A DNA stretch of 64,000 bases, taken from positions 131,936,671 through 132,000,670 of the forward strand of contig OY992540.1 of the NCBI GenBank assembly GCA_963921195.1. Direction: 5' to 3'. Under the pieces are notes generated by a model. It ran no database searches. It was not told where the DNA came from and saw nothing but the letters and a program-made list of their open reading frames with translations. This document shows positions 33,513 to 44,760 of the stretch, piece by piece (the first letter of the stretch is position 1; the number at the start of each line of letters is the position of its first letter). The translations under genes and the position numbers were made by a program. This DNA comes from Pegoplata infirma (lineage: Eukaryota; Arthropoda; Insecta; Diptera; Anthomyiidae).

Positions 33513-35228
33513 TTATGTAAAAAATTTTGAAGAAAATGCTAATGCTATTTAAGCAAAAACTTGGTAAAATATACCAAAAGAAATATGGTGAAATATACCA
33601 AAATTATTTGAAAAGCTGACTAAAAATAATGCCAAAAATTACCACATTTATGCTAAAATAAATTTTCAATAAATTTTTGTAAAAATTTGTATATTTGTTG
33701 AATTTAAAATTTTCACGGAATAAATCCATATTAATATAATAAATGTTGTGTAGGATTTAATTTACCACCGACCAACTGACCCTTTTTGTACAATTTTCTC
33801 GAGTGACTGCTGCCTACGCTTCTTCTTGAAGTAAAGGATCCGCTATAGCTTCACGAATTTATTTAAAAGCATCCTGTAAAAATAGAAAATTATTACAAAA
33901 CATAAATTTTTAATTTAAAAAATTGGTTAACCCCATTGGTCTCTTGGTAAGGAGGAACACTTACTTTGTCATTCCATTTGTAACTCATCAAAACAGGTAT
34001 GGACTCCATTGGCTTTGGGTTTTTAGGTTTTAATTTTATAACTAAAGGCAGGATTGGTGTCCACGCTCTTTATTGTAGTGAAGGATTCTCCATAGCTTCA
34101 AAAATTTATTTAGCAGTACCCTGTAAAAATAGAAAATTATTACCAAACACTAATTTTTAACTAAAAATCTATTAAACCTTATTGGTGTCTTCGGAATGCG
34201 GGTATACTCACTTTATCATTTCATTTGTTATTCATCGAAACATACGTCTGGGACTTCATTGGTTTTTCTTAATGAATGGTGTTTTAAGTGATGAAAGCAA
34301 AATTAACTTTAACATTCTTTTATCCTACATTTATTTATCTTTTAGAAAACTAATTATTTATTTTTATTTATGTATTAATTTATTTTTATTTTATATATCA
34401 ATTTCCTTTTTACGTTTTTATAACACAAAAAATAAACGAACAACGCACGCACAAAAAAAATACAAAATGAAAATGGCGGTCTGTATTTGTTTTGTTTTTT
34501 TGTTGTTTTCTTTCGATAAATTTTTGTGCAGGTAATTTGCGTTATTGAGCAAGCTACTTGGTTATTTTACATAAAAAATGAATTATGTTACTTTAACATC
34601 GACAAGCATAATATTAGCAAAAATTTGGTAAAAATTTTTTTTTGGTATGAAAAAAGTTTTACCAAGTAGGATTGCTCAATCTTACACAGATTTTTTTTTT
34701 GCGTGTACAGGTGTCAAAAAACAACAAGTTTTATACACAAAATTTAATGAAATTTTTTAATGAAACTACGAAATCTTATGAAACAAATTTTATGAAATTC
34801 GTTTCCAATATGTATGATATATCAATGAGCTTATGAAATCCTTCATTGGTTAAATGAAAACAAAATAATGAATCTGTTTCATTTATATCACGAAGGTTTT
34901 TTTTTTCAGTGTACCTTGGAGTTTAGGGTGAACCAGGGAGACCTCCCTTGTAAGTCTAATTTAACCTGTTCGCTTGTTTTTCCTACATAAATATTTATTT
35001 TTAATATTCGGCTTTGGTTTCGGCTGAATAGTAACAATTTTGCCGAATATTTGGCTATGGCCAAATGTTAGAGATCAATCAAAAAGTAATGGCTACAGTA
35101 TTATTTAAATTAAATTGATGTAAACACATTAACAAAAAATCAAGTGACATTTGTTAACAGAAAAATCTATGCATTTCTGGTACGTGTAGAACATGTGTAA
35201 AGGTACCTACACTCATAGAAATATCTTA

Positions 35229-35380
35229 AGGTACCTACAGACGACGCAATATTATGCACAATATTCAATTATATTGATGGTGTGTGGGTAATATTGACGA
35301 TTGTACAATGGTCAATCTTACCCACACACGATCAATATAATTGAATATTGTACATAATATTGCGTCGTCTGTAGGTACCT
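35229..35380. mobile_element. 152-bp MITE (family 2), copy c
   Basis: Complete 152-bp copy flanked by TTA (35226-35228, 35381-35383). Confidence 0.93.
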
Positions 35381-35632
35381 TTAGTAGAAAAATTAGTAAA
35401 CCCATTGTAGATCAAGTTTTACAGAATAATGCCGTATTCAACAAAAATTAATGTTGATATCGTTGAATAATCAGTAAAGTTGAATCAACTTTTTACAACG
35501 CTTATACAGAATTCAATAGATAAATCAAAATAGAAAAAACAACCCTGTTCGTTCATTTTTTTTTATAATTAACGAGTGACGAGTGAGTTGGTAGCAATGT
35601 GAATCGTGTTTATCTCTTATAAAATTTATTTA

Positions 35633-37135
35633 CACTCGTTTTGACGCCTCGTGGCGTCTATTACTACACCATTTTAAGTTGATATTGAGAAAATACAAAT
35701 TGATATTGAGAATTGAAAATTGATATTGGGAAAAAGCAAATTGATATTGAGAAATGAAAATTGATATTGAGAATACACAAATTGATATTGAGAAATCAAA
35801 ATTGATATTGAGAATACACAAATTGATATTAAGAAATGAAAATTGATATTGAGAAACACAAATTGATATTAAGAAAATACAAATTGATATTGAGAAATGA
35901 AATTTCATATTGAGAAAATACAAATTGATATTGCGAAAAGACAAATTGATATTGAGAAAACAAAATTGATATTGGGAAAAGACAAATTGATATTGAGAAA
36001 TTAAAAAATTTAATTAAGAAAATAAAAACTGATATTGAGAAGAGACAAATTGATATTGACAAAATACAAATTGATATTGAGAAAATAAAAAATAATATTG
36101 AGAAAATACAAATTGATATTGAGAAAAAAAATTGAAATTGAGAAGAAAATTCTATGCAATATTGAGACAAGAAAAATTAATTAATATTGAAAAAAAAAGA
36201 TGATTGATATTGAGAAAGACTTTATTCACAAATTATGGTTACTGACAAATGCAGCAATTGTCTATAAACTCCATGGTGTTTTTGAGTAATTTTTATAAAA
36301 AAAAAAATATTTTCACGTTTAATAAAATATTCAGTGCCGTTTTGATCATTGTAAATTTTTAATTTTTTTCTTACAAAGTGGATTTGCCTTTACTCAATAT
36401 CAATTTGTATTTTCTCAATATCGATTTGTATTTTCTCAATATTATTTTTCAATTTCTTAATATCAATTTGTATTTTCTCAATATCAATTTTTCTTTTCTC
36501 AATATCAATGTGTATTTTCTTAATTTCAATTTTTTATTTCTCAATATCAATTTGTCTTTTCCCAATATCAATTTTGTTTTCTCAATATCAATTTGTTATT
36601 TCACAATATCAATTTGTGTTTTCTCAATATAAATTTTCATTTCTCAATATCAATTTGAAATTTCTCAATATCAATTTGTGTTTCTCAATATCAATTTTCA
36701 TTTCTTAATATCAATTTGTGTATTCTCAATATCAATTTTCATTTCTCAATATCAATTTATTTTTTCTCAATATCAACTTGCATTTCTCAATATCAATTTG
36801 TTATTTCTCAATATGAGTTTGGAATTTCTCAATTTCAATTTAAAATGGTGTAGAAATTGGTGGAGGACCACAAAAAACTCATCTTAGTATATATATTTAT
36901 ACTATTTGTGCCGTCTAATTTATGTTTAATATGGTTGAGTGCCATTAAAACTCATCGATTGAAGAATTAAAAGGATTTGCCCTGTTTCATTAAGGGTTGT
37001 TACCAGCCCTAGGAAGAGGGAATATATGAAAGAAGAATAAGTAACCTGTGACTTGGTTACACATCTGCTAGCACTGGCATATAAACGAACGTTTTGCCAT
37101 AATTAAAAGTCAAAAAAAAAAAAAAAAAAAAAAAT
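35633..37135 (+). mobile_element. Poly(A)-tailed retroposon 3' part, interrupted
   Basis: From CACTCGTTTTGACGCCTCG to a run of 24 A at 37112-37135. An inverted copy is at 62251-62561. The poly(A) tail and the difference in upstream sequence between copies suggest a non-LTR retroposon or SINE with 5' truncation. No reverse-transcriptase coding is present. It is interrupted by the foldback element 35667-36850; without that, the shared part is about 310 bp. Confidence 0.75.
35667..36850. mobile_element. Foldback element made of AATTGATATTGAGAAA repeats
   Basis: A 1,184-bp insertion with ends CACCATTTTAAGTTGATATTG and CAATTTAAAATGGTG, flanked by TA. The left arm (about 35680-36215) is some 25-30 copies of a 16-22-bp unit AATTGATATTGAGAAAA; the right arm (36395-36840) is the same unit inverted, with about 170 bp between. 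The copy at 62527-62535 (TTTCTAGTAATA, minus strand) is the empty site. Confidence 0.93.
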
Positions 37136-37774
37136 TATTTATGTGTTTGTTTTTTATAAAAATATTTAATATTATAAAAATAAATAAAAATAGGATCTGA
37201 TTTGTAAATATTTGGTAAGTAAAAAAATACATTGATTACTTTATGTATTCATACTATTATTCATATTAAAACTTTTTTTGTTTTTTTTTAAGGATTTTGT
37301 TTGGTATCATCAGAAAACTGGAGAATGTCTTATGAGTACATAACATGAATAAAAGAAGTGTGTGTGAAAATCTTCAAATATTGCAGCTTAAAAAGCGGAC
37401 GATAATAAAAAAATATTGTGATTTATGCTTAATAAAAGAATATTAACAAATAACAACAAGCTTTTTTTTATTAATAAAATTTCTTATATCAACAAAAATA
37501 TGAGTTGAATTTACTAAAAATAAGAGTTGATTTACAAAAAAACGAGTTGATCAACTTTTACAAAAACTGACAATAATTTTTATTGAAATCAACATAAATA
37601 TTTGTAGGGTCAAAATCAACAATGATTTCTGTTGAATTTACAGCGATTTTCTTTGGGAATACAATGATTTTTGGTTGAGTGTACAGACGACGCAATATTA
37701 TGTACAATATTCAATTATATTGATGGTGTGTGGGTAAGATTGACCATTGTACAATCGTCAATATTACCCACACA

Positions 37775-39760
37775 CAGTGGCGGGTACAGCTTTTGGGTCT
37801 GGGGGGGGAAAATTTTTTTTACTTCGAAAAAAATCATAAATTCTCCTTTATTGACGAGCAAAAAAAAGGGATACGTTTTTTTTACAAAAAAAAGTGATGG
37901 GAAAGCTATAAAATCATCAAGTTTTGCCGAATAAAGGTACCTACAGACGACGCAATATTATGTACAATATTCAATTATATTGATCGTGTGTGGGTAAGAT
38001 TGACCATTGTACAATCGTCAATATTACCCACACACCATCAATATAATTGAATATTGTGCATAATATTGCGTCGTCTGTAGTTACCTTAAGGTTTTTTTTT
38101 TCATGATCATATTTCGTTTAGATAATTTTTTTTTTAATTTGTTTTAAAAGAAAATTGTATATTTTTTGTATACATAAGAAGATAATTTTTTAATAGAAGA
38201 AATTCTCCCTACATAGAAAACATTAGATGTTGAGACATTTTTCGTGAAAAAATTATTTTTTATAGAGAAAATCTCTCAGAATATGAGACTAAATGTCTCA
38301 GAATCTGAGACTATTTTCGTTTAGAAAAATTTTCGGATTTTTAAAAGAAATTTAAAAAAAAAAAATTATATTTTTCGTATACATAAGAAGAGTCTAAATC
38401 TGAGAATTTAATAGAAGAAATTCTTCCTACATAGAAAATATCAGATTTTGAGATATTTTTCGTGATTTTTTTTTTATATGGAACATTTTTATAGGAGACA
38501 TTTTTCCTATAGAGATGTCTCTGTTTATTAGATTTGTTTCGTACTGAAAAAATTTTAGATTCTGAGACCTTTTTTCTATAGAAAAAGTCTTAGATTCTTC
38601 GACCTTTTTCCAATAGAAAAAGTCTCAGATTCTATGACCTTTTTCCTAAAGAAAAAGTTTCAAATTCTGAGATCTTATTCCTAAAGAATAAGGCTCAGAT
38701 TCTCACACATTTTTCCTAAAAAAAATAGTCTCAGATTCTGAGAGCTTTTTCTTTTATAGAAAAAGATAAAAACTCTGGCACTTTTTCTCTAAAGAAAAAG
38801 TGACAGATTCTGAGACCTTTTTCTGATTCTGAAATCTTTTCCGATTCTAAGACGCTTTTCCTATAGAAAAAGTCCTAGATTCGGAAATGTTTTTCCTATA
38901 CAAAACGTCTCAGACTTTAAGACCTTTTTCCTATAGAAAGGTCATAGATTCTGAGACCTTATTCCTATTAAAAAAGTCTTAGATTCTAAGACCTTTTTCC
39001 CGTTGAAAAAGTCTCAGATTCTGCGACCTTCTACCAATTCAGTTAGTTTCAACTTCTGAGACTATTTTTCAACAACAAAAAGTCTCAGACTTTGAGACCT
39101 TTTTCTTCTTAAAAAAGACTCAGATTCTGAGACCTTTTTCCTTGAAATAAATCTCAAATTCAGAAATTCTGAGATTTTTTTCCCATAGAAAAATTCTTCT
39201 GCGACCTTTTTCCTATAAATAAGTTTTGAGACCTTTTTCACATAAAAAAAGTCTGAGATTCTGAGAATTTTTTCCTTAGAAAAAGTTTATTCTTTAGAAA
39301 AAAAATTTTAAAATAGTTTTACAAATGTAAGTTCGACTATCAAGATTTTTAAGATTTTAAGATATTTTTTTTTATTGCTATGAAGAAGACAAACACTTTT
39401 TATATAAACCAAATTAAGATCTTGTAACATTTTTCTAAAAAAAAAGAAGCATATTCTAAGTAATTTGTTTATGCCAAAATTCATAATAAGATTGACAGAT
39501 ATTTTTTACAGAAAATTTTCAGATTGATTCACTTTTTCCTTAAAAAATTTGTCCTTTTAAAATTTCCAGATTTTTTTTTCTATGAAAAATTTTTGGACTT
39601 CGAAATTTTTTTAGAAAATTTCCTTTCTTTTTTTCTTCCCTTTTCTTTTTTTTTCTTTTTTTTTTCTTCTTTTTTTCTTTTTTTTCCTTTGTTTTTTCTT
39701 TTCGAAATTTGGTCTGGGGGGGAAATTTCCCCTTCCCCCCCCCCCTTGTACCCGCGCATG
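37775..39760. mobile_element. hAT element filled with a TTCTATAGAA-type array
   Basis: A 1,986-bp element flanked by the perfect 8-bp duplication CCCACACA (37767-37774, 39761-39768). Ends CAGTGGCGGGTACAG and GTACCCGCGCATG, followed inward by G-rich GGTCTGGGGGGG on both sides. From about 38215 to 39290 it is an array of units like CAGATTCTGAGACC then TTTTTCCTATAGAAAAAGT. A family 2 MITE is at 37935-38086. No transposase frame. Confidence 0.92.
37935..38086. mobile_element. 152-bp MITE (family 2), copy d
   Basis: Complete 152-bp copy flanked by TAA, inside the hAT element. Confidence 0.93.
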
Positions 39761-39808
39761 CCCACACACCTTCAATATAATTGAATATTGTATATTGTAG
39801 GTACCTTA

Positions 39809-39949
39809 TACCCTATTCACACTTACAGTTTTAAACCGTTTTTAGCAATTATTTTTAGCATTTTCTGTCAATATACTGTAATAGAATAAAGAAAGTGCTA
39901 AAAATATTGCTGCTAAAAACGATTTAAAACTGTAAGTGTGAATAGGGTA
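39809..39949. mobile_element. 141-bp family 1 MITE
   Basis: Complete copy, TACCCTATTCACACTTACAG to GTGTGAATAGGGTA, flanked by TTA. It sits on the right boundary of the expanded family 2 copy. Confidence 0.95.
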
Positions 39950-39958
39950 TTAACCTAA

Positions 39959-40099
39959 TATGGAGTTCACACTAGCGACTTTAAACAAGTTGTTTAACAA
40001 AACACCAGTAACAGAATAAAAACGTAATGGATACAGAACAAAGACTTTTTTAAACATCTCACTTTTAAACATTTCAAAACAGCAAGTGTGAACGCCGTA
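39959..40099. mobile_element. 141-bp family 3 MITE
   Basis: Ends TATGGAGTTCACACTAGCG and CAAGTGTGAACGCCGTA, flanked by TAA. Confidence 0.95.
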
Positions 40100-40184
40100 T
40101 AATTCGTAGAATAATTTGAAAATATTAACCATATGGTTAAAGAATACTTTTTTGACACCTGTCACCTATGTCGAGTCTGTATTA

Positions 40185-40469
40185 TACGGCGTTCACACTT
40201 GCTGTTTTGAAGTGTTTAATACGGCGTTCACACTAGCGACCTTAAACAAGTTGTTTAACAAAACACCAGTAGCAGAATAAAAACGTAATGGACACAGAAC
40301 AAAGAATTTTTTAAACATCTCACTCTTGAACACTTCAAAACAGCAAGTGTGAACGCCGTATAAAAGTGAGATGTTTAAAAAAGTATTTGTTCTGTATCCA
40401 TTACGTTTTTATTCTGTTACTGGTGTTTTGTTAAACAACTTGTTTAAAGTCGCTAGTGTGAACTCCATA
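40185..40469. mobile_element. Family 3 MITE with another copy nested inside
   Basis: The outer copy (40185-40469, flanked by TTA) is broken by an inner copy at 40220-40360 with TAA duplicated. Each is exactly 141 bp once separated. Confidence 0.95.
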
Positions 40470-40599
40470 TTAGTCTGTGGTATGAATGTCAAAAATAATG
40501 CAAAGAAACCGCAATCCGCTTGACGCTTAAGAGAATAATCACAATTGGAGCGGGAAGCGGAAAAACGCAATTGTCCTCATAAAAATAGAATTGAATCTA

Positions 40600-43500
40600 C
40601 ACCCAAAAAAAAACAATTGTGAAATTATTTAATTTTAGGGTATAATTTACCTAAGATTTTTCGCACAAATCCAACTTGAAAAGTTTCTTTGCATATTACC
40701 CGAATCAACTTAGGTAAACTTACAAAATGCATTTAAGCATTATTTCAAATTTAATTTTGTTTATTTAGCCACTATATTTAAATAAATGGTACAGTTTGAT
40801 TGGTCAAATAACGTATTTTTTTAGGTTGATTTAATAGTTTTATATATCCCCTTCCATACAAAATGCTCAATATTATAAATTTTAATTATATTTATTTTTA
40901 ATAATTTTTTTTAATAAAAAAGACAATATAATAAAATATAAATACTAACAAGCTTAAAATACATACTTAGCATGATCAGTGACAACAAAATTTTTCTATA
41001 GAAACTTTCTCAAAGACAATTTTTCTATAGAAAATTTCTTAAAGACAATTCTTCTTTAGAAAATTTCTGATAGACAATTTTTCTATAAAAACTTTCTGAA
41101 AGACAATTTTTCTATCAAAAATTTCTGGAAGAAAATTTTTCTATAGAAATTTTCTCAAAGACAATTTTTCTATAGAAAATTTCTAAAAGACAGATTAACT
41201 ATAGCAAATTTTTAACAGACAAATTGTTTTTTTTAAATTCTCAAAGACAATTCTTCTATAGAAAATTTCTAATAGACAATTTTTCTATAGAAAATTTTTC
41301 AAAGACAATTTTTTTATAGAAAATTTCTGAAAGAAAATACTTCTATAGAAAATTTCTTAAAGAAAAATTTTCTATAGAAATTTTCTCAAAGACAATTCTT
41401 CTATAGCAAATTACTGAAAGACAGTTTTTCTACAGAAACTTTCTGAACGACAATTCTTCTATATAAAATTTCTGAAAGAAAATTTTTCGATAGAAAATTT
41501 CTGGTAGACAATTTTTCTAAAAAATTTCTGAAAGATAATTTTTCTATAATAAATTTCTGACGACAATTTTTTTATAGAAAATTTTTTCAAGCCAATATTT
41601 TTATAGAAAATTTCTCAAAGACAATTTTTCTACAGAAAATTTCTCAAAGACAATTTTTCTATAAAAAATTGTCTCAAAGATAATTCTTTAATAGAGAATT
41701 TTTTATAGATAATTTTTCAACAGAAAATTTCCCAAAGACAATTATTCTACAGAAAATTTCTCAAAGACAATTCTTTAATAAAAAATGTTTTAAAACCAAT
41801 TTTTCTATAGAAAATTGATTTTAAACCAATTAAAAAGATAATTTTTCTATAGAAAATTTCACAAAGATAATTTTTCCATAGAAAATTTCTGAAAGGCAAT
41901 TTTTATGTAGAAATTTTCTGAAAGACAATTCTTCTATAGAAAATTTTTCGATAGAAAATTTCTGGAAGACAAATTTAAAAAAAAAAAATTTGAAAGTTAA
42001 TTTTTCTATAGAAAATTTTTAAACAACAAGTTTTCAATAGAAAATTTTTTTTTTTAGAAAATTTCTCAAAGACAATTTTCTACAGAAAATTTATTAAAGA
42101 CAATTTATCTATATAAAATTTCTCAACGATAATTCTTTAATAGAAAATTTTTTAAAGATAATTTTTCTATAGAAAATTTCCAAAAGACAATTCTTCTACA
42201 GAAAATTTCTCAAAGGCAATACTTTAAAAGCAAAGATAATTTTTCTATAGAAAAATTTTTAATGATATTTTTTCTATAGAAAATTTCAAAAAGTTAATTT
42301 TTCCATGGAAAATTTCTGAAAGGCAATTTTTTATAGAAAATTTCTCAAAGACAATTTTTCTATAGAATATTTCTCAAAGACAATTTTTCTACAGAAACTT
42401 TTTCAAAGACAATTTTTCTACATAAAATTTCTGAAAGACAGGTTTTCTGTAGAAAATTTCTGAAAGACAATCTATGGAAACTTTCTCAAACACAATTTTT
42501 CTATAGAATACTTCTGAAAGGCAATTTTCATAGTAAAATTCTCAAAGACAATTATTCTATAGAAAATTTCTTATACAATATTTCTATAGAAAATTTCTGA
42601 GAGAAATTTTTCTAGAGAATAGTTTTGAAAAACAATTTTCCATAGAAAAATTCTCAAAGACAATTCCCAAAGACAATTTTTCTACAGAAAATTTCTCAAA
42701 GACAATTCTTCAATAAAACAATTTTTAATGATAATTTTTCTATAGAACATTTTCGAAAGATAATTTTTCTATAGAAAATATCTCAAAGATAATTCTTTAA
42801 TAGAAAATTTTTTAAAAAAAAAAATTTTATATAGAAACTTCATAAAAGACAATTTTTCGATAAAAAATTTCTCAAAGACAATTTTTTATAGAAAATTTCT
42901 GAGTGACAATTTTTCTACAGAAAATTTCTGAAAAACAATTTTTTTATATAAAAGTTCTAAAAGACAGGCTTTCTATAGAAAATTTCTGAAAAACAGTTTT
43001 TTTCTGAGAGACATTTTTTTTACAGAAAATTTCTGAAAGACAGGTTTTCAGAGAAAATTTCTTAAAGACAATTTTTTATAGAAAATTTCTCAAGGACAAT
43101 TTTTGCTATAGAACATTTCTAAAAGTCAATTTTTCTATAGAAAATTTCTGAAAGACAATTTTTCTATAGAAAATTTCTTAAAGACAATTTTTCTATAAAA
43201 ACTTTCTCAAAGACAATTTTTCAATAGAAAATTTTTCAAATACAATTTTTCTATAGAAAATGTCTTAAAGGAATTTTTTTTCTATAGAAAATTTTTGAAA
43301 GACATTTTTCATAGAAACTTTTTCAAATACAATTTTTGTGAAGAAAATATCTTAAAGATAATTTTTCTATAGAAACTTACAATTTTTCTATAGAAAATTA
43401 TTCTGTAAAAAATTTCGCAAGAACAATTTTTCTTTAGATATTTTTTGTTTTTTTTAGAAAGTATCTATAGAAAAATTGTCTTAATATATATTTTCTATAG

Positions 43501-44652
43501 AAAAATTGTATGAGAAATTTTTTATAAAAAAATTGTCTTTAAAAAAATTTTTTATAGAAAACTTGTCTTTGAGAAATTTTCTATAGAAGAATTGTCTTTC
43601 AGAAATTTTCTATAGAAGAATTGTCTTTAAGAAATTTTCTATAGAAGAATTGTCTTTCAGAAATTTTCTATAGAAAAATTGTCTTTGAGAAATATTTACA
43701 AAAAAATTTTTTGGAAAAATTTTTAATAAAAAAATTGTCTTTCAAAAAATTTTCTAAAGAAAAATTGTCTTTCAGAAATTTACTATAGAAAAACATCTTT
43801 CAGAAATTTTGTATAGAGAAATTGACAATAAGAATTTTTTTATAGAAAAATTGTATTTAGCTATTTTCTATAGAAAAAGTGCCTTTGTGAAATTTTCTAT
43901 ATACAAATTTTCTTTGATTCTGATTTTCTCAGATTCTGACACAATTTTTCTACAGAACAAATTTTAGATTCTGTGACAATTTTTCTACAGAAAAAGTCTC
44001 AGGTTCTGATACAATTTTTCTATAGAAAAAATCTAAGATTCTAAGACAATTTTTCTTTAGAACAATTTTCAGGTTCTGAGACAATTTTTCTATAGAAAGT
44101 ACCATATTGTGAGACTATTTTTCTAAAGAATTTTTTCTACCTCAAATCATTTTCTGGATCTGCTTTGGTGCCCACCATTTAATGTCCAAGTAATGTCTTT
44201 TTAAAGAGTTCCGATTTACAGCGTGGCGGATGCCGCAAATGTTCGGATAAACCACCACCGTCTGCAACTGAAAGTTAATATATTGGTTAATATACTTTTA
44301 TCAAATATATAAACACATTATTTTTGCTTACCTTTTTAATTAATTAAATAAATTAGTTCCTCATAAATATTTTTTATAAAAAATTAAAGACAATTTGTTG
44401 TCAATGTGTTGTTTACAATGTGGCATTAATATGTCGACTTTATCGAATTAAGTTTATTTACATTTATAAAAAAAAACTTAGGTAAAAGATTCAAGTTTGT
44501 GTATGTTAAATTTAATATTGTAAACAATGCTATTTTACAAAATAAATGTCATATACAATTTAGTTAAAACTTGAACAATTTCTTGAACTCAATATAAAAA
44601 AAATTTACCTAAGTCACCTTAGACTGTTTAACACTAGTTATTTTTTTGGGTG
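40600..44652. mobile_element. TA-type element filled with a TTCTATAGAA array
   Basis: A 4,053-bp insertion with ends CACCCAAAAAAAAACAATTG and TTATTTTTTTGGGTG, flanked by TA. The 13605-13768 copy shows the empty site ATCTAGTTTG (inverted). About 40985-43440 is an array of units AAAGACAATTTTTCTATAGAAAATTTCTC (given here only as AAAGACAATT + TTTCTATAGAAA); from about 43455 to 43900 the same unit is inverted; 43900-44130 carries CTCAGATTCTGA-type units. AACTTAGGTAAA motifs lie near both ends. No coding frame. Confidence 0.92.
40985..44130. repeat. About 100 units of a TTTCTATAGAAA array, partly inverted
   Basis: Unit about 29-31 bp: CTCAAAGACAATT followed by TTTCTATAGAAAATTT. Copies are diverged, and the orientation switches near 43450, making an asymmetric foldback. 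Confidence 0.92.
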
Positions 44653-44760
44653 TAGTTTGGCGGAAAAACGCGGCGGAATTTTGTTGTCATATAAAACGTA
44701 TGTGAATCGCTCGATTTTTGACGCGTTTTTCCGCTTCCCGCTCCAATTGTGATTAATCTC

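Larger units (their letters stand above)
32423..34705. mobile_element. Inverted copy of the 24210-25487 element, twice interrupted
   Basis: Ends CACGCAAAAAAAAACTTGTG and ACAGATTTTTTTTTTGCGTG, flanked by TA. Two insertions (32494-32672 and 32717-33512) enlarge it. The flanking sequence ACAGACGCGACACTACAGGTG occurs uninterrupted just upstream (about 32370-32390), so the target itself was tandemly duplicated. Confidence 0.9.
31115..34911. mobile_element. TA-type element (CACTGAAAA ends) with several insertions
   Basis: Ends CACTGAAAAAAAAAGCTTCG and CGAAGGTTTTTTTTTTCAGTG, flanked by TA (31113-31114, 34912-34913). Subterminal ATGAAA/TTTCAT repeats occur on both sides. Of its 3,797 bp, 2,283 are the nested element at 32423-34705; an inverted-repeat MITE lies at about 31365-31540. 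No transposase frame. Confidence 0.9.
35210..37681. mobile_element. TA-type element (CACTCA ends)
   Basis: Left end CACTCATAGAAATATC, right end complement of CACTCAACCAAAAATC, flanked by TA within the family 2 MITE. It contains a family 2 MITE (35229-35380) and a poly(A)-tailed retroposon (about 35633-37135). The right arm (about 37500-37681) matches 27879-30955. Confidence 0.82.
35201..39806. mobile_element. 152-bp MITE (family 2), copy e, expanded to 4.6 kb by nested insertions
   Basis: The left end AGGTACCTA (35201-35209, preceded by TAA) is separated from its continuation CAGACGACGCAATATT (37684 on) by the TA-type element 35210-37681. That part is broken again at 37774 by the hAT 37775-39760, and finishes with GTAGGTACCT at 39806. 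Removing the two insertions and their duplications restores one family 2 copy. Its terminal TAA is itself split by the family 1 MITE at 39809. Confidence 0.85.
40531..44760. mobile_element. GAGAATAA MITE split by a 4-kb insertion
   Basis: The same MITE as 13605-13768: left part 40531-40599, right part 44653-44760. The TAA before it is matched imperfectly by TAT after it. Confidence 0.88.

Noticed and set aside
35630..36887. Several 60-110-codon frames rich in Ile/Phe/Asn/Ser-Gln-Tyr
   Set aside because: Translations of the AATTGATATTGAGAAA arrays in overlapping frames; repeat artefacts.
39540..39784. Lys-rich (minus) and Phe-rich (plus) open frames
   Set aside because: Produced by a long pyrimidine run near the end of the hAT element; no coding signature.
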